A DNA stretch of 64,000 nt from contig NZ_CP159534.1 in the NCBI RefSeq assembly GCF_040529335.1, positions 8,387,343 to 8,451,342 on the forward strand, read 5' to 3'. The position numbers and the translations under genes were made by a program. Origin of the DNA: Streptomyces sp. HUAS MG91. GTDB taxonomy: Bacteria; Actinomycetota; Actinomycetes; Streptomycetales; Streptomycetaceae. Under the pieces are notes generated by a model. It did not search any database and was not told the DNA's origin. It saw nothing but the letters and a program-made list of their open reading frames with translations. Positions within the stretch are counted from its first letter, which is position 1, and every line of letters starts with the position of its first letter. Shown here one piece after another: positions 27,437-36,501 of this stretch.

Positions 27437-28318
27437 TCAAGGCGGACCGGGAATCGGCGTCCTGACCGCGTGGACCGGCGCTGCGGGTATCCGCTCCAGG
27501 ACTCCGCCCGCGAAGACGTCGTACAGCGGCAGCGTCTCCAGATGGACGTAGCCGATGTGACAGTCGCAGACCGTCAGCGGGCACGCCCGGGGCGCGAGCG
27601 CCGCCCGCCAGGAACCGTCGTACAGGTTGCCCAGCTCGGCGCGGACGAAGTGACAGCGGCGCACCGTGCCCTCGCCGTCCACCGAGACGACCGAGGAACC
27701 CGTCCGGCAGGGCAGCCCGGCCGAGCGGTGCGGGTGCCTGCTGTACGGGAAGAGGGGATCGACGGCCGTCCAGGCCGCGGCCTCCTCGTCCGTGTACGTA
27801 CGGCCCTCCGCCGCGTTCACCCACAGGTACACCTCGGACGGCAGGGCCCTGCGCAGCGTGCGGGCCTGCTCCAAGTGCTCCGGGAACCCAACCACACCGA
27901 CGCTGAACCGCACACCGCGCTCCGCCAGCTCCCGCGTCTTGCCGAGGAACCGCTCGTAGGGCGTCTGCCCCGGGTGGAACGTGCACCACAGGGCCAGCGT
28001 GTCCAGGTCGGCGTCGGCGAGCCACTCCGTGCGGCAGCTCAGATTGGTCTGGATGGCGACGCGCGCGACGTGCTCGTGGTGCGAGAGCTCGACCATCGCC
28101 CTGCGGTACCAGGATCGGACAAGCCCCTCGCCCCACGGTGTGAACAGGACGGACAGCCGGTCCTCGCGCTGCCCGGCCGCCCAGCCGGTGAACCGCTCCA
28201 GCGCCGCGCGGTCCGCCCGCAACTGCGCGGTCGAGTCGCGCCGCTTGGCGAACGGGCAGTACGGACAGTCGTAGTCGCACGAGGACAGCGGCCCCCGGTA
28301 CAGCAGCGTCAGGTCCAT
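27437..28318 (-). CDS. STM4011-family radical SAM protein
   Basis: 293 aa. Radical SAM cluster motif CDYDCPYCPF (CX3CX2C) at residues about 14-21, then FTPWGEGLV and TNLSC strands of a partial TIM barrel. The C-terminal third has further cysteines (RRCHFVRAELGNLYDG and CPLTVCDCHIGYVHLETLPLY) that could hold an auxiliary Fe-S cluster or act like a short SPASM region. Last gene of the five-gene minus-strand STM4015-to-STM4011 operon; 8 bp after the STM4012 stop. Function of the cassette is not known to me. Confidence 0.85.
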   Translation of the reverse strand: MDLTLLYRGPLSSCDYDCPYCPFAKRRDSTAQLRADRAALERFTGWAAGQREDRLSVLFTPWGEGLVRSWYRRAMVELSHHEHVARVAIQTNLSCRTEWLADADLDTLALWCTFHPGQTPYERFLGKTRELAERGVRFSVGVVGFPEHLEQARTLRRALPSEVYLWVNAAEGRTYTDEEAAAWTAVDPLFPYSRHPHRSAGLPCRTGSSVVSVDGEGTVRRCHFVRAELGNLYDGSWRAALAPRACPLTVCDCHIGYVHLETLPLYDVFAGGVLERIPAAPVHAVRTPIPGPP

Positions 28319-28326
28319 CGGCCCGC

Positions 28327-29706
28327 TCACCTCGGCTCGTACGCGGCCATCGCGGCGCGCACCTCGGGGGAGAACAGTTCCGGCCCGAGCGCGTCCGAAT
28401 GCGCCAGCCCCTCGGGTGTCAGCCGCAGCCGCGGCCCGTCCTCGCACGGCTCCAGCCAGCCGCGCGCGGCGAACGCGGCGAGCTCGGACGGAAAGTCGTC
28501 GAACGCACCCGAGCCGAACCGCGTCCGGTAGTCGTCCAACGGCATGCCCTCTGCCTGCAGCAGCGACTGCAGCAGATGCCGGCGGCGCGCCTCCCGCCCG
28601 TCGACGCGGCGCCCGTGCCGCGCCCGCGCGAACTCCTCGGAAGGGGTGGCCGTGTAGCCGTCGATGATCGCGCGGATCTCCCGCATGTCGACGGCGTACT
28701 CGAAGGAGTAGTGCAGCGACGAGGTGTACGAGCGTGCGCCGCAGCCCAGACCGATCATGCCGTCGGTCTGGCAGGCGTAGTCGTCCGGGCCCTGCGCGGG
28801 GGCGTCCGCACGCCGGAACATGCGCATCGACACCTGCTCGTAGCCGTGCTCCAGAAGATGGTCGCGGCCCTGGCGGTACAGGCGCAGCCGCTGCCCGTCC
28901 CATGCCTGGTCAGTGAGCGGGGCGGCGCTCCGGCCCAGGCCGGTCAGCGGCCGGACGTAGAGCGGGTAGAGGTACAGCTCCTCGGGGCGCCAGACGAGCG
29001 CCGCGTCCAGGGAGGTGCGCCAGCTCGCCGGGGTCTGGCCGTCGATGCCGTAGATCAGGTCGATGTTCAGCACCGGGATGTCCGTGTCCCGGATGCGGGA
29101 GAGTGCCGCCTCCACGTCCGCACGGCGCTGCGGCCGGACCGCGGCGCGGGCCTCCGCGTCGACGAAGCTCTGCACGCCGATGCTGAGCCGGGTCGTGCCG
29201 CGCTCGGCGAGGACCGCGAGCCGGTCCGCCGTGGCCGTCGCGGGCGAGGTCTCCACAGACAGCGGCACCGCCCGCAGGTCCGCTCCCGTGCGAAGCTCCG
29301 CGATGTCGCACAGCCGTACCAGCTCGTCCGCGTCGAGGAAGGTGGGAGTGCCGCCGCCGAACGCCGCGTTGGCGAACCGCACGTCCCGGCCGTCGCCGAG
29401 CGCCTCGCGCACCGCCACGGCCTGCCGCTCCAGGGCGTCCAGATAGCGGCCCGTCAGCTCGTCCGGAGCGCCGATGCGCGTGAACAGATTGCAGAAGCCG
29501 CAGCGGACCTCGCAGAACGGTATGTGGAGATAGAGCGAGAGCGCGCCCTTGGGCTCGTCGCGCCACAGGTCGCGCAGCGCGGGGCGCTCGGGCAGCGGCC
29601 GGTAGGCGGTCTTGTGCGGGTACGCGTAGACATAACTCTGGTACGGGCGCGGGGCGTCGGTGGGCGCGGCGTCGGCGCGTGCGGTCTCTTCGGCGGTGGT
29701 GGTCAT
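28327..29706 (-). CDS. STM4012-family radical SAM protein (HemN/HemW-like)
   Basis: 459 aa. Radical SAM motif CEVRCGFCNL (CX3CX2C) after LYLHIPF, as in coproporphyrinogen dehydrogenase-like enzymes. FGGGTPTFL, then VETSPATATADR, RLSIGVQSF and NIDLIYGIDGQT follow the HemN barrel order; a C-terminal HemN-like wing begins around 330. True HemN function is unlikely given the cassette. ATG at 29706 in an ATGA overlap with the STM4013 gene. The natural substrate is unknown. Confidence 0.88.
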   Translation of the reverse strand: MTTTAEETARADAAPTDAPRPYQSYVYAYPHKTAYRPLPERPALRDLWRDEPKGALSLYLHIPFCEVRCGFCNLFTRIGAPDELTGRYLDALERQAVAVREALGDGRDVRFANAAFGGGTPTFLDADELVRLCDIAELRTGADLRAVPLSVETSPATATADRLAVLAERGTTRLSIGVQSFVDAEARAAVRPQRRADVEAALSRIRDTDIPVLNIDLIYGIDGQTPASWRTSLDAALVWRPEELYLYPLYVRPLTGLGRSAAPLTDQAWDGQRLRLYRQGRDHLLEHGYEQVSMRMFRRADAPAQGPDDYACQTDGMIGLGCGARSYTSSLHYSFEYAVDMREIRAIIDGYTATPSEEFARARHGRRVDGREARRRHLLQSLLQAEGMPLDDYRTRFGSGAFDDFPSELAAFAARGWLEPCEDGPRLRLTPEGLAHSDALGPELFSPEVRAAMAAYEPR

Positions 29707-30611
29707 GCGGTCGGCTCCAGGAAGAAGTGGGCGTAGGGCACGGTCCAGACCGCTTCGTGGCCGAGACGGTGGCCGGTGTAGCCGTCGTCCCCGTAGGTCG
29801 TGCCGTGGTCGGAGCAGACCATGGCGAAGCAGCGGCGGCGCGCGCTCATCGCCGCGAACAGCCGCCCCACGTGCCGGTCGATGTACTCCAGAGCGGCGGC
29901 ATGGGTCCGACGGGTGTCGCCCGCCGCGCGCGTGGCGCCCGGCAGGTGGAACCAGTTGGGCTGGTGCAGCGCCGCAGCGTTCACGAACAGGAAAAGCCGC
30001 TGCTCGTGCGGAAGACCGGCGACGACCTGCTCCGCGCGCGCGACCTGCGCCTCGAACGATGTCGGCGAGGCGACGCCGAACTCCGGCTCCCAGTGGCTCT
30101 CCTGGAAGAGGCCCGGCAGAACGTTCCCCAGCGCGCCCTGCCGGTTGAAGAAGCCGACGCCACCGACGCACACCGTCCGGTATCCGGCCGCGGCCAGGCC
30201 CGACACCAGGTCCGGGGTGTCGAAGACGTAGGTGCGGCCCGCCGTGGACTCACTGCCCGCGAACCGTGCCGCGAACAGCCGCGGATGCGGGCCGGGCGTC
30301 GCCGGAGTCGGCAGGAAACCGGCGAACATCGCCTGGTGGGAGGCGTACGTGAAGCTGCCCGGCGCGTGCCGCTTCTCCCAGGTGCCGCCCGGCAGATGAC
30401 GTGCCAGGTGGGGGATGCGGCCCGCCTCGGCCAGCTCGACCGCCACGTCGTACCGCAGTGTGTCGAGGGTGAGCAGCAGGAGGTCGTCGCGGCTCACCAC
30501 CTCGTTCATGTCGGGCATCTCGGGTGTCTCGGAAATCTCGGCATCGGTCGTCGCGCCGCTCGTGGCGGACGGCGCAGTCGGCGGTGGCGAGGTGGTGTCA
30601 GGTGCGGGCAT
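29703..30611 (-). CDS. STM4013/SEN3800-family sulfatase-like hydrolase
   Basis: 302 aa. Alkaline-phosphatase/sulfatase-superfamily fold: LLLLTLDTLRYDVAVE (metal Asp plus Thr nucleophile position), PHLARHLPGGTWEKRHAPGS, and CSDHGTTYGDDGYTGHRLGH (metal-binding DHG and His). No Cys for formylglycine, so more like a phosphohydrolase or transferase than a classical sulfatase. It overlaps STM4014 by 14 nt and STM4012 by 4 nt. Cytosolic: no signal peptide. Confidence 0.85.
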   Translation of the reverse strand: MPAPDTTSPPPTAPSATSGATTDAEISETPEMPDMNEVVSRDDLLLLTLDTLRYDVAVELAEAGRIPHLARHLPGGTWEKRHAPGSFTYASHQAMFAGFLPTPATPGPHPRLFAARFAGSESTAGRTYVFDTPDLVSGLAAAGYRTVCVGGVGFFNRQGALGNVLPGLFQESHWEPEFGVASPTSFEAQVARAEQVVAGLPHEQRLFLFVNAAALHQPNWFHLPGATRAAGDTRRTHAAALEYIDRHVGRLFAAMSARRRCFAMVCSDHGTTYGDDGYTGHRLGHEAVWTVPYAHFFLEPTA

Positions 30612-31839
30612 CGCGGGTCCTTGCAAGCGGGTGTGCGGCGGCAGCCGCCGGGTGCGGGGCGCCGAACGCGGCCGGGGCCCGCGCGGGGTGCGCGGCATCG
30701 GGGAAGTGGCGGAGCACGGCGGCGACCTGGGCCGCGTAGGTGTCCAGGCCCTCGGCGCCGCTGCCGGGCAGCCCGGTCAGGCGCGGCAGCAGATCGCCGA
30801 AGGCGTTGACCTCGCCGACGGTGAAGCGCCGCCAGCCCACCGACGGCAGCAGGTCGACGCCGACGCAGAGGGTGCGCGGGAAGCAGGCGGCCGCACGCTC
30901 GCACAGGTCGAGGGCGTGCGCCCAGGAGGCCCCCGCGGCCTGCCGGGCGGTGGCCCATTCGCCGCGCAGGCCGCCGAGATGGAGGTTGGTCAGAGGCGTC
31001 CGGCTGGTGCGCACGACGGCGTGCGTGGCGCGGCCGGCGACCACGACGACGCGCAGATCGGCCGCCCGTCCTTGCAGTGACGCCTTCGGCAGCCAGCGCT
31101 CGATGTGCAACCCGTCCGGAGCCAGCGCGTCCACGATCGCCGCGATGTCGGCCTCACGTGTGTAGCGCCGCACGCGCAGGGAGTTGTGCAGTGCGCCGTC
31201 CGCCGCCTCCACGGACGTCGTGGCGCGGATCCGGCCGGGACCCGCCGTCTCCAGGGCGAGCACTCCGGAGGCCGACGAGCCGTGCGCCGGCTTGACGAAC
31301 ACCCGGGGCATTCCGTGCTCCGCCATCAACGCCCGCACGTCGTCCCAGCCGGCGACCTCGGCGGTGTCGCCGGACGTGGGGGAGGCAGGGACGGCCACTC
31401 CCGCATCGGCGAGGACACGGTGACAGCGGCGCTTGTCGAAGAGCACGGCGACGTCGTCGGGATCGTCGAGCCGGACCCCGCCGTCGAGGGACCGTACGGC
31501 CGCCAGGAACCGTCGGTACCACCGGGCGCCGCCCTCGACCCGCGTCGGATCGGACACGTCCCGCAGGGCGCGCTCGACCTCCTCGTCCTCGCCCGCCGAG
31601 TCGATCCGCACGATCTCGTCGTCGGCGAACGAGGCGCCGCCGTCACGCAGTACGTCACGCCACGCGACCGTACGAGGCGCCGGCAGTCCCGCGTTTCGCA
31701 CGGCGGCCGTGAACAGGTCCACCCGGCGATTGCCAGGATTGCCGACGACGGCGAGACGGAGAGGGGCGGGGTGCGGCACGGACGCGGCCCCGGTGTCCGG
31801 TGCGCCGTCCGGCCCCGCCGGTGTGGTCCGCCCGGTCAT
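30598..31839 (-). CDS. STM4014-family protein, ATP-grasp-like
   Basis: 413 aa. The middle and C-terminal parts resemble an ATP-grasp ligase: FDKRRCHRVLADAGVAVPAS (lid/A-domain start), RVFVKPAHGSSASGVLALE (ATP-binding Lys/Gly loop), and VGVDLLPSV with VGEVNAFGDLLP (metal-binding Glu/Asn). The N-terminal 100 residues have a Rossmann-like strand LRLAVVGNPGN. It would use ATP to form an amide/peptide or phosphorylated intermediate. ATG at 31839 overlaps the STM4015 stop. The ATP-grasp assignment is my reading. Confidence 0.75.
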   Translation of the reverse strand: MTGRTTPAGPDGAPDTGAASVPHPAPLRLAVVGNPGNRRVDLFTAAVRNAGLPAPRTVAWRDVLRDGGASFADDEIVRIDSAGEDEEVERALRDVSDPTRVEGGARWYRRFLAAVRSLDGGVRLDDPDDVAVLFDKRRCHRVLADAGVAVPASPTSGDTAEVAGWDDVRALMAEHGMPRVFVKPAHGSSASGVLALETAGPGRIRATTSVEAADGALHNSLRVRRYTREADIAAIVDALAPDGLHIERWLPKASLQGRAADLRVVVVAGRATHAVVRTSRTPLTNLHLGGLRGEWATARQAAGASWAHALDLCERAAACFPRTLCVGVDLLPSVGWRRFTVGEVNAFGDLLPRLTGLPGSGAEGLDTYAAQVAAVLRHFPDAAHPARAPAAFGAPHPAAAAAHPLARTRDART

Positions 31840-32795
31840 TCGCCGACCGAGACGTACCGCCACACGGTGTCCCCGTCCTGGTCCTCCTCCGCGCCGTCGG
31901 CGTCGAGGTCGACCTCCACGCCCGCGGGTACCAGGGAGTCCAGGATGCGCTGACGCAGGCCGTCGCTCAGGTAGTTGTGGCGCAGGTCGAGCTTGCTCAG
32001 GTGCGTGAGCGGCTGGCCCGCGAGGAGCGCGGTGGCGCCGTCGTCGGTGAGGACGCCCATCGACAGGTCGAGCGTGTCGAGCCGGGCCACCACCGGTGCG
32101 GCCGCCACGGCCGCCGTGATGTCGTCCTGGATCTCGCTGTTGCACAGGGCCAGGTGCTTCAGGGCCGGCAGCCGGCCGCCCGTCAGCAAGGGCTCGACGT
32201 CGGCGACCGCGGAGTCACCGCCGTAGTCCGACGTGCCCAGCCACAGGGTGAGCCGGGTCAGGGCGGGCAGCTCGCTCGCCGCGATGCCGCGCACCACCTC
32301 GGCGGGCAGACCGCCCGTCTCCACGGTGAGGGAGCGCAGCCGGTCGTGGCGCACCGCAGGGAACGCCAGGCTGGTCCCGCCGCGCACCGCGAACTCGGTC
32401 AGTTCCGGGAAGCCGTTCAGCAGCGGGGTGACGTCGCTCTGCGTGATCCAGGAGATCTCGCACTCCTCGAAGACCATGTCCCCCAGGAACAGCGCGCGCA
32501 GCGCCGTCAGCCGGTCCCGCGCCTCCAGCAGCGCACCGATGACCGGCCCCGACCCCTCCTCGTACGGGTCGCTCCACGAGCCGACGACGATCGCCTTGAC
32601 GCCGCCGAGGTCCACGGCCTTGGCGAACCGGGCGAACGCCTCCGGCCACGACTCCTCGCTGTCGTACGACTCGACGGAGATCCGCCACGCGACGGCGTCA
32701 GCGGCGGGCAGCGCCGCCGCCTGCTCCGCGTCCGCCGCCGGGAAGTCGAAGGTGGGCAGGCCGTGCAGCTCCTGCAAGTGGTTTCCGATGGCCAT
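31836..32795 (-). CDS. STM4015-family leucine-rich-repeat protein
   Basis: 319 aa. The N-terminal segment (LHGLPTFDFPAA; AWRISVESYDSEESWPEAF) is family specific. From about residue 100 the protein is built of irregular leucine-rich repeats (LTALRALFLGDM, LTRLTLWLGTSD, LKHLALCNSEI, LDTLDLSMGVLTDDGA, LSKLDLRHNYLSDGL), a probable solenoid for protein binding. First gene of the operon, so it may be a substrate-recognition or scaffold component for the enzymes downstream. Divergent from the DUF6745 pair. Confidence 0.85.
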   Translation of the reverse strand: MAIGNHLQELHGLPTFDFPAADAEQAAALPAADAVAWRISVESYDSEESWPEAFARFAKAVDLGGVKAIVVGSWSDPYEEGSGPVIGALLEARDRLTALRALFLGDMVFEECEISWITQSDVTPLLNGFPELTEFAVRGGTSLAFPAVRHDRLRSLTVETGGLPAEVVRGIAASELPALTRLTLWLGTSDYGGDSAVADVEPLLTGGRLPALKHLALCNSEIQDDITAAVAAAPVVARLDTLDLSMGVLTDDGATALLAGQPLTHLSKLDLRHNYLSDGLRQRILDSLVPAGVEVDLDADGAEEDQDGDTVWRYVSVGE

Positions 32796-32969
32796 GTCCG
32801 CCCCGTTCCCGATCTGTTCGCGCCGTCCGCGATCTCCGCTGGAACTGAAGTTGTACCAACCGGCACTGACAACGGCGGCCGCGGGGCGCCCGGGCGGCTG
32901 TTGTCAGACCCAACCTCTACCGTCGGCGACGACGCGGCCGCACTCGGCGGACCGCGGGACGGGAGAGCC

Positions 32970-33296
32970 ATGTACCGGCAGGGAGACGTGCTGATCGTGC
33001 CGCTCGCGGAGGGCGCGGTGCCGGCGCACGTACGCGACGCCCAGGACGAGCCGCGGGACGCCCGCGGGCGGCTGGTGCTCGCACTGGGCGAGGTCACGGG
33101 CCACGCCCACGCGGTCGTCGGCCCCGGCCGACTGGTCCGCGAGCCGGGCCCGTTCGGCCCACTGCTGCTCCAACTGCCCGACGGCGGACGAGTGGTGCAC
33201 GAGGAGCACGCGGCGATACCGCTGCCCAAGGGCTGGTTCCGGGTGATCCGGCAGCGCGAGTACGTGCCCGGTTCGGTGCGGATCGTGGCGGACTGA
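32970..33296 (+). CDS. Conserved small protein preceding DUF6745
   Basis: 108 aa. YRQGDVLIVPLAEGAVP, GEVTGHAHAVVGPG and HEEHAAIPLPKGWFRVIRQR suggest a compact beta-rich protein with several conserved His residues (GHAHA and HEEHA). ATG at 32970 with GGGAGAG just upstream. Followed after 42 bp by the DUF6745 gene, with which I recall it pairing; divergent from the STM cassette and likely sharing its promoter region. No biochemical role known to me. Confidence 0.7.
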   Translation: MYRQGDVLIVPLAEGAVPAHVRDAQDEPRDARGRLVLALGEVTGHAHAVVGPGRLVREPGPFGPLLLQLPDGGRVVHEEHAAIPLPKGWFRVIRQREYVPGSVRIVAD

Positions 33297-33338
33297 CCGG
33301 ACGGGACACGGCCGGGCGGGACAGGGACAGGGCGACGA

Positions 33339-34508
33339 GTGAGCGCGGACGGGGCGATGCGGGGGATGACCGACACGATGAAGGCACAGCACATGACGGC
33401 AATGGCGGAGACGGGCGTACCGGTCGGGGTGGGGATCCAGGAGGACTCGGGGAGCGCCGCGACGGATCTGGCGCACTGGCGAGCGGTCGCCGCCGCCACC
33501 GGACCCGCCGACCGGGAGACGGCCGAGGCAGGTGTGCGGCGCGCCTACCGCGATGCCGGTCTGACCGAGCCCGTACGCATCCTGTGGGCGGACTCGCCGC
33601 GCGCTGCCGTGACGCTGCTCGTACGGCTCGCTGGGGATGACGAACTGGGTTCATCTGTCAGGGACGTGGTGCGCAACGGGCCATGGGCCGAGGCCCGCGA
33701 GCGGCTGCACGCGCGGCTCGGCCCGAGCGGCTGGGGCGCGCACTGGAACGCCACGGGAGGCCGCCTGTGGAACACCACTCAGATGCTGGTCGACCGCATC
33801 AGAACGGGCGTCGTGGAGGACCTGGCCGCGCCGTCCCGCACGGTCGCGGGCGCACGGGACCGCAGGAGCGAGACGGCGATCCGGCTCATGCTCCTGGACG
33901 CGGTGTTCGGCCAGCACGAGGCCGCCTGGCTGAGCGCTTTCGGCTCGTCCGACACGGAGTCGGACTCGCGGCTGGACGGGTTGGCGCAGGTCGCAAGGTC
34001 GGCCGGCTGGTGGTGGCCGTACGAGCGGGTGGCCGTGGTGTGCGAGCGGCCCACGGAGCTGCACCGCGACGAGGCCGGCCGCCTCGACAGCGCCACCGGA
34101 CCCGCCCTGGCCTTCCCTGATGGATTCGCGCTGCACGCCTGGCGCGGCATGCCGGTGCCCGCCGACTTCCTGGCCGGGCTCGCCGGGCTGACCCCGCAGC
34201 GCATCCGCGACGAGGAGAACGCGGAACTGCGCCGGGTGATGCTGGAGCACTTCGGCTACGACCGCTATCTGACGGAGTCCGGAGCGGAGCCCGTGCACCG
34301 GGACGCCACCGGCATCCTGTGGCGGGTCCAGCTCCCCGGCGACGAGGACGTGGTGATGGTCGAGGTCGTCAACTCCACTCCGGAGCCCGACGGGACGCAC
34401 CGCACCTACTGGCTGCGCGTGCCGCCGCGCACGAGAACCGCACGTGAGGGCGTCGCCTGGACGTTCGGGCTCCAGGCCGACGCGTACGAGCCGCAGCGCG
34501 AGACGTGA
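33339..34508 (+). CDS. DUF6745-containing protein
   Basis: About 389 aa from GTG 33339 (alternative ATGs at 33357, 33366 and 33378). The C-terminal block MLEHFGYDRYLTESGAEPVH and VVMVEVVNSTPEPDGTHRTY with YWLRVPP is characteristic of DUF6745, often found with STM4015-like or LRR proteins. The N-terminal half is helical and poorly conserved. Function unknown. Second gene of the pair divergent from the STM4011-4015 operon. Confidence 0.75.
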   Translation: MSADGAMRGMTDTMKAQHMTAMAETGVPVGVGIQEDSGSAATDLAHWRAVAAATGPADRETAEAGVRRAYRDAGLTEPVRILWADSPRAAVTLLVRLAGDDELGSSVRDVVRNGPWAEARERLHARLGPSGWGAHWNATGGRLWNTTQMLVDRIRTGVVEDLAAPSRTVAGARDRRSETAIRLMLLDAVFGQHEAAWLSAFGSSDTESDSRLDGLAQVARSAGWWWPYERVAVVCERPTELHRDEAGRLDSATGPALAFPDGFALHAWRGMPVPADFLAGLAGLTPQRIRDEENAELRRVMLEHFGYDRYLTESGAEPVHRDATGILWRVQLPGDEDVVMVEVVNSTPEPDGTHRTYWLRVPPRTRTAREGVAWTFGLQADAYEPQRET

Positions 34509-34667
34509 GGGGCGGGCGGACGAGGGGGCGACAGATACGGGGAGGCCGGCACCCCACGCCGAGAGGATCGAGGCCGGGCAGCGTGCCGCCGGGGACGGCC
34601 GCGGCCGCGCGTTGAACCAGGCCGCGCGACCCTTGGTGAAGGACGCTCCCGGGTGGTCGCGGTGTCG

Positions 34668-35312
34668 TCACTCCGCCCGGGGACGCAGCGCGTCGACGAT
34701 CAGGTCGAGCGCGCGACCGGTCTGCTCCGGTGAGCTGCCGGACGCTGCGGCCAGCGAGACGCCGAGGAGCAGAGTGGTCACGTCGTCCGGGTCGACGTCG
34801 CTGCGCAGGGTTCCGCCGCGGGCCCCCGCCGCGAGGAGTTCGCCGACCGCCGCGGCGATCCGCTCGCGGGTTGGACGGGTCGGCATGGTGGTCGGGGAGG
34901 GGCCGGAGCGCAGCATGTCGATCATGCCGTGCTTGGTCGCCGCGAACGCGGTGTAGCGGTCCAGCCATGCCCGTAGCGCCGGGACCGGGGGCAGCTCGTC
35001 GAGCAGCTCGGACGCGGCGGCGGCGAGTGCGTCGAGCTCGGCTGCGTAGACCGCTTCGACGAGCGCCTCCCGGGTCGGGAAGTGCCGGTAGAGCGTGCCG
35101 ATGCCGACACCCGCCGCGCGCGCGACGGCGTCGAGGGTGACCGGGCCTTCGGCGGTGGCGCTGAACACGGACCGGGCCGCCGTGAGCAGCTTCTCGCGGT
35201 TGCGCCGCGCGTCGGAGCGGCCCGCCCGGCCCGTGCCGGCGGGGCGGCCCGTACGGGCGCCGGACGTGTCGCCCCCGGGAATGTCCGGTGCGGGCGGCTC
35301 GAGTGCGGTCAA
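34668..35312 (-). CDS. TetR/AcrR-family repressor of the divergent aldo/keto reductase
   Basis: 214 aa, TTG start at 35312 with GGAGGAG upstream. [23 protein letters not shown] and [20 protein letters not shown] (recognition helix GIGTLYRHF). The C-terminal domain is of the TetR_C_33 or SbtR-like type ([20 protein letters not shown]). Two copies of a CGGAGG-CT-CCTCCG dyad lie immediately upstream, one overlapping its own ribosome site, so it almost certainly autoregulates and controls the reductase gene. Confidence 0.85.
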   Translation of the reverse strand: MTALEPPAPDIPGGDTSGARTGRPAGTGRAGRSDARRNREKLLTAARSVFSATAEGPVTLDAVARAAGVGIGTLYRHFPTREALVEAVYAAELDALAAAASELLDELPPVPALRAWLDRYTAFAATKHGMIDMLRSGPSPTTMPTRPTRERIAAAVGELLAAGARGGTLRSDVDPDDVTTLLLGVSLAAASGSSPEQTGRALDLIVDALRPRAE

Positions 35313-35314
35313 AG

Positions 35315-35328
35315 CGGAGGCTCCTCCG
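35315..35328. promoter_or_regulatory. TetR operator O1 (CGGAGG-CT-CCTCCG)
   Basis: Perfect 6-bp arms around a CT centre, overlapping the ribosome site of the TetR gene. An identical core lies 36 bp away. Confidence 0.65.
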
Positions 35329-35348
35329 GTTCGTGCTACGGTTGTTTT

Positions 35349-35366
35349 AACGGAGGCTCCTCCGTT
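35349..35366. promoter_or_regulatory. TetR operator O2 (AACGGAGG-CT-CCTCCGTT)
   Basis: Perfect 8-bp arms around a CT centre, 34 bp upstream of the reductase start. Same core as O1, so a cooperative repressor site pair is likely. Confidence 0.7.
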
Positions 35367-35399
35367 TCACCTCGATCATCTCACGAGGACAGGACTCCC

Positions 35400-36359
35400 A
35401 TGCCTTCTGCCAATCCTTCCCCCTCCGAGTCCGCGATCGACTCCCGGACCACGGCCTCCGGCGCCCCGCGCGCCGGAGGCGCCGGACGGTTCGCCGGGCG
35501 CACCGTCTCCCGCGTCGGCTTCGGTGCCATGCAGCTGCCCCGACTCGCAGACGACCGCAAGGCCGCCCTCGGCGTGCTGCGCCGCGCGGTCGAGCTCGGC
35601 GTGGACCACATCGACACCGCCCAGTTCTACGGCAACGGGTTCTCCAACGACCTGATCCGCGAGGCGATCCGCCCCGAGGACGACGTGCTCGTCGTCAGCA
35701 AGGTCGGCGCCACGCCCGACGACGGTCCCGTTCACCTCCGCCTTGCTCAGCGCCCCGAGGAACTGCGGGCCAGCGTCGAGGACAACCTCGCCAGCCTCGG
35801 CGTCGAGCAGGTCCCCGTGGTCAACCTGCGCCGCGCCGACCACGGTCCCGGCCTGCGCGCCGAGGGCGACCAGGACGTCGACCTCGACGACCAGCTCGCC
35901 GTCATGACCGCGCTGCGCGACGAGGGCAAAATCGGTGCCATCGGCCTGAGCAGCACCACCATCGACGTCCTGCGCCGATCGCTTCCGGCGGGCATCGTCT
36001 GCGTGCAGAACGCCTACAGCATCGTCTCCCGCGAGGACGAGGACATGGTCGAGCTGTGCCGCGCCGAGGGCATCGCCTGGGTGCCGTACTTCCCGCTCGG
36101 CAGCGCCTTCCCCGGCCTCCCGAAGGCGACCGAGGAGCCCGCAGTCCTCGCCGCCGCCGAGCGGCTGGACGCCTCGCCCGCGCAGATCGCCCTCGCCTGG
36201 CTGCTCCACCACACCCCCAACACGCTGCTCATCCCGGGCACCGCCGACGCCGACCATCTCGCGGCCAACGTCGCTGCGGGCGCGATCCGGCTCGACGAGG
36301 CGACCCTCGCCACCCTCGACGCGATCCCGTCCCGCACGGGCGACATCGAGATCCGCTGA
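35400..36359 (+). CDS. Aldo/keto reductase
   Basis: 319 aa. AKR barrel: VSRVGFGAMQLP, GVDHIDTAQFYGNG (Asp and Tyr of the tetrad), VVSKVG (Lys), then VVNLRRADHG where the usual catalytic His is replaced by Arg, a variant seen in an actinobacterial subgroup. C-terminal NADP-binding block LLIPGTADADHLAANVAAG. It would reduce or oxidise a carbonyl/alcohol; substrate unknown. Under control of the divergent TetR gene with two operators between them. Confidence 0.88.
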   Translation: MPSANPSPSESAIDSRTTASGAPRAGGAGRFAGRTVSRVGFGAMQLPRLADDRKAALGVLRRAVELGVDHIDTAQFYGNGFSNDLIREAIRPEDDVLVVSKVGATPDDGPVHLRLAQRPEELRASVEDNLASLGVEQVPVVNLRRADHGPGLRAEGDQDVDLDDQLAVMTALRDEGKIGAIGLSSTTIDVLRRSLPAGIVCVQNAYSIVSREDEDMVELCRAEGIAWVPYFPLGSAFPGLPKATEEPAVLAAAERLDASPAQIALAWLLHHTPNTLLIPGTADADHLAANVAAGAIRLDEATLATLDAIPSRTGDIEIR

Positions 36360-36501
36360 CGTCACGACCGGCCTTCCGGGCGACCTCTTCTCCGGAGCCC
36401 TTCGCCGGGCCGGGCCGTTCTTCAGGGACGGCCCCGCCCGGGACGACAGCACCCGGACGACAGAACCCGGGTGGCAGCACTCCACGGAACGGGAGCACCC
36501 C

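Noticed and set aside
28327..29706. HemN (oxygen-independent coproporphyrinogen dehydrogenase)
   Set aside because: The fold is HemN-like, but gene context and N-terminus fit the STM4012 family.
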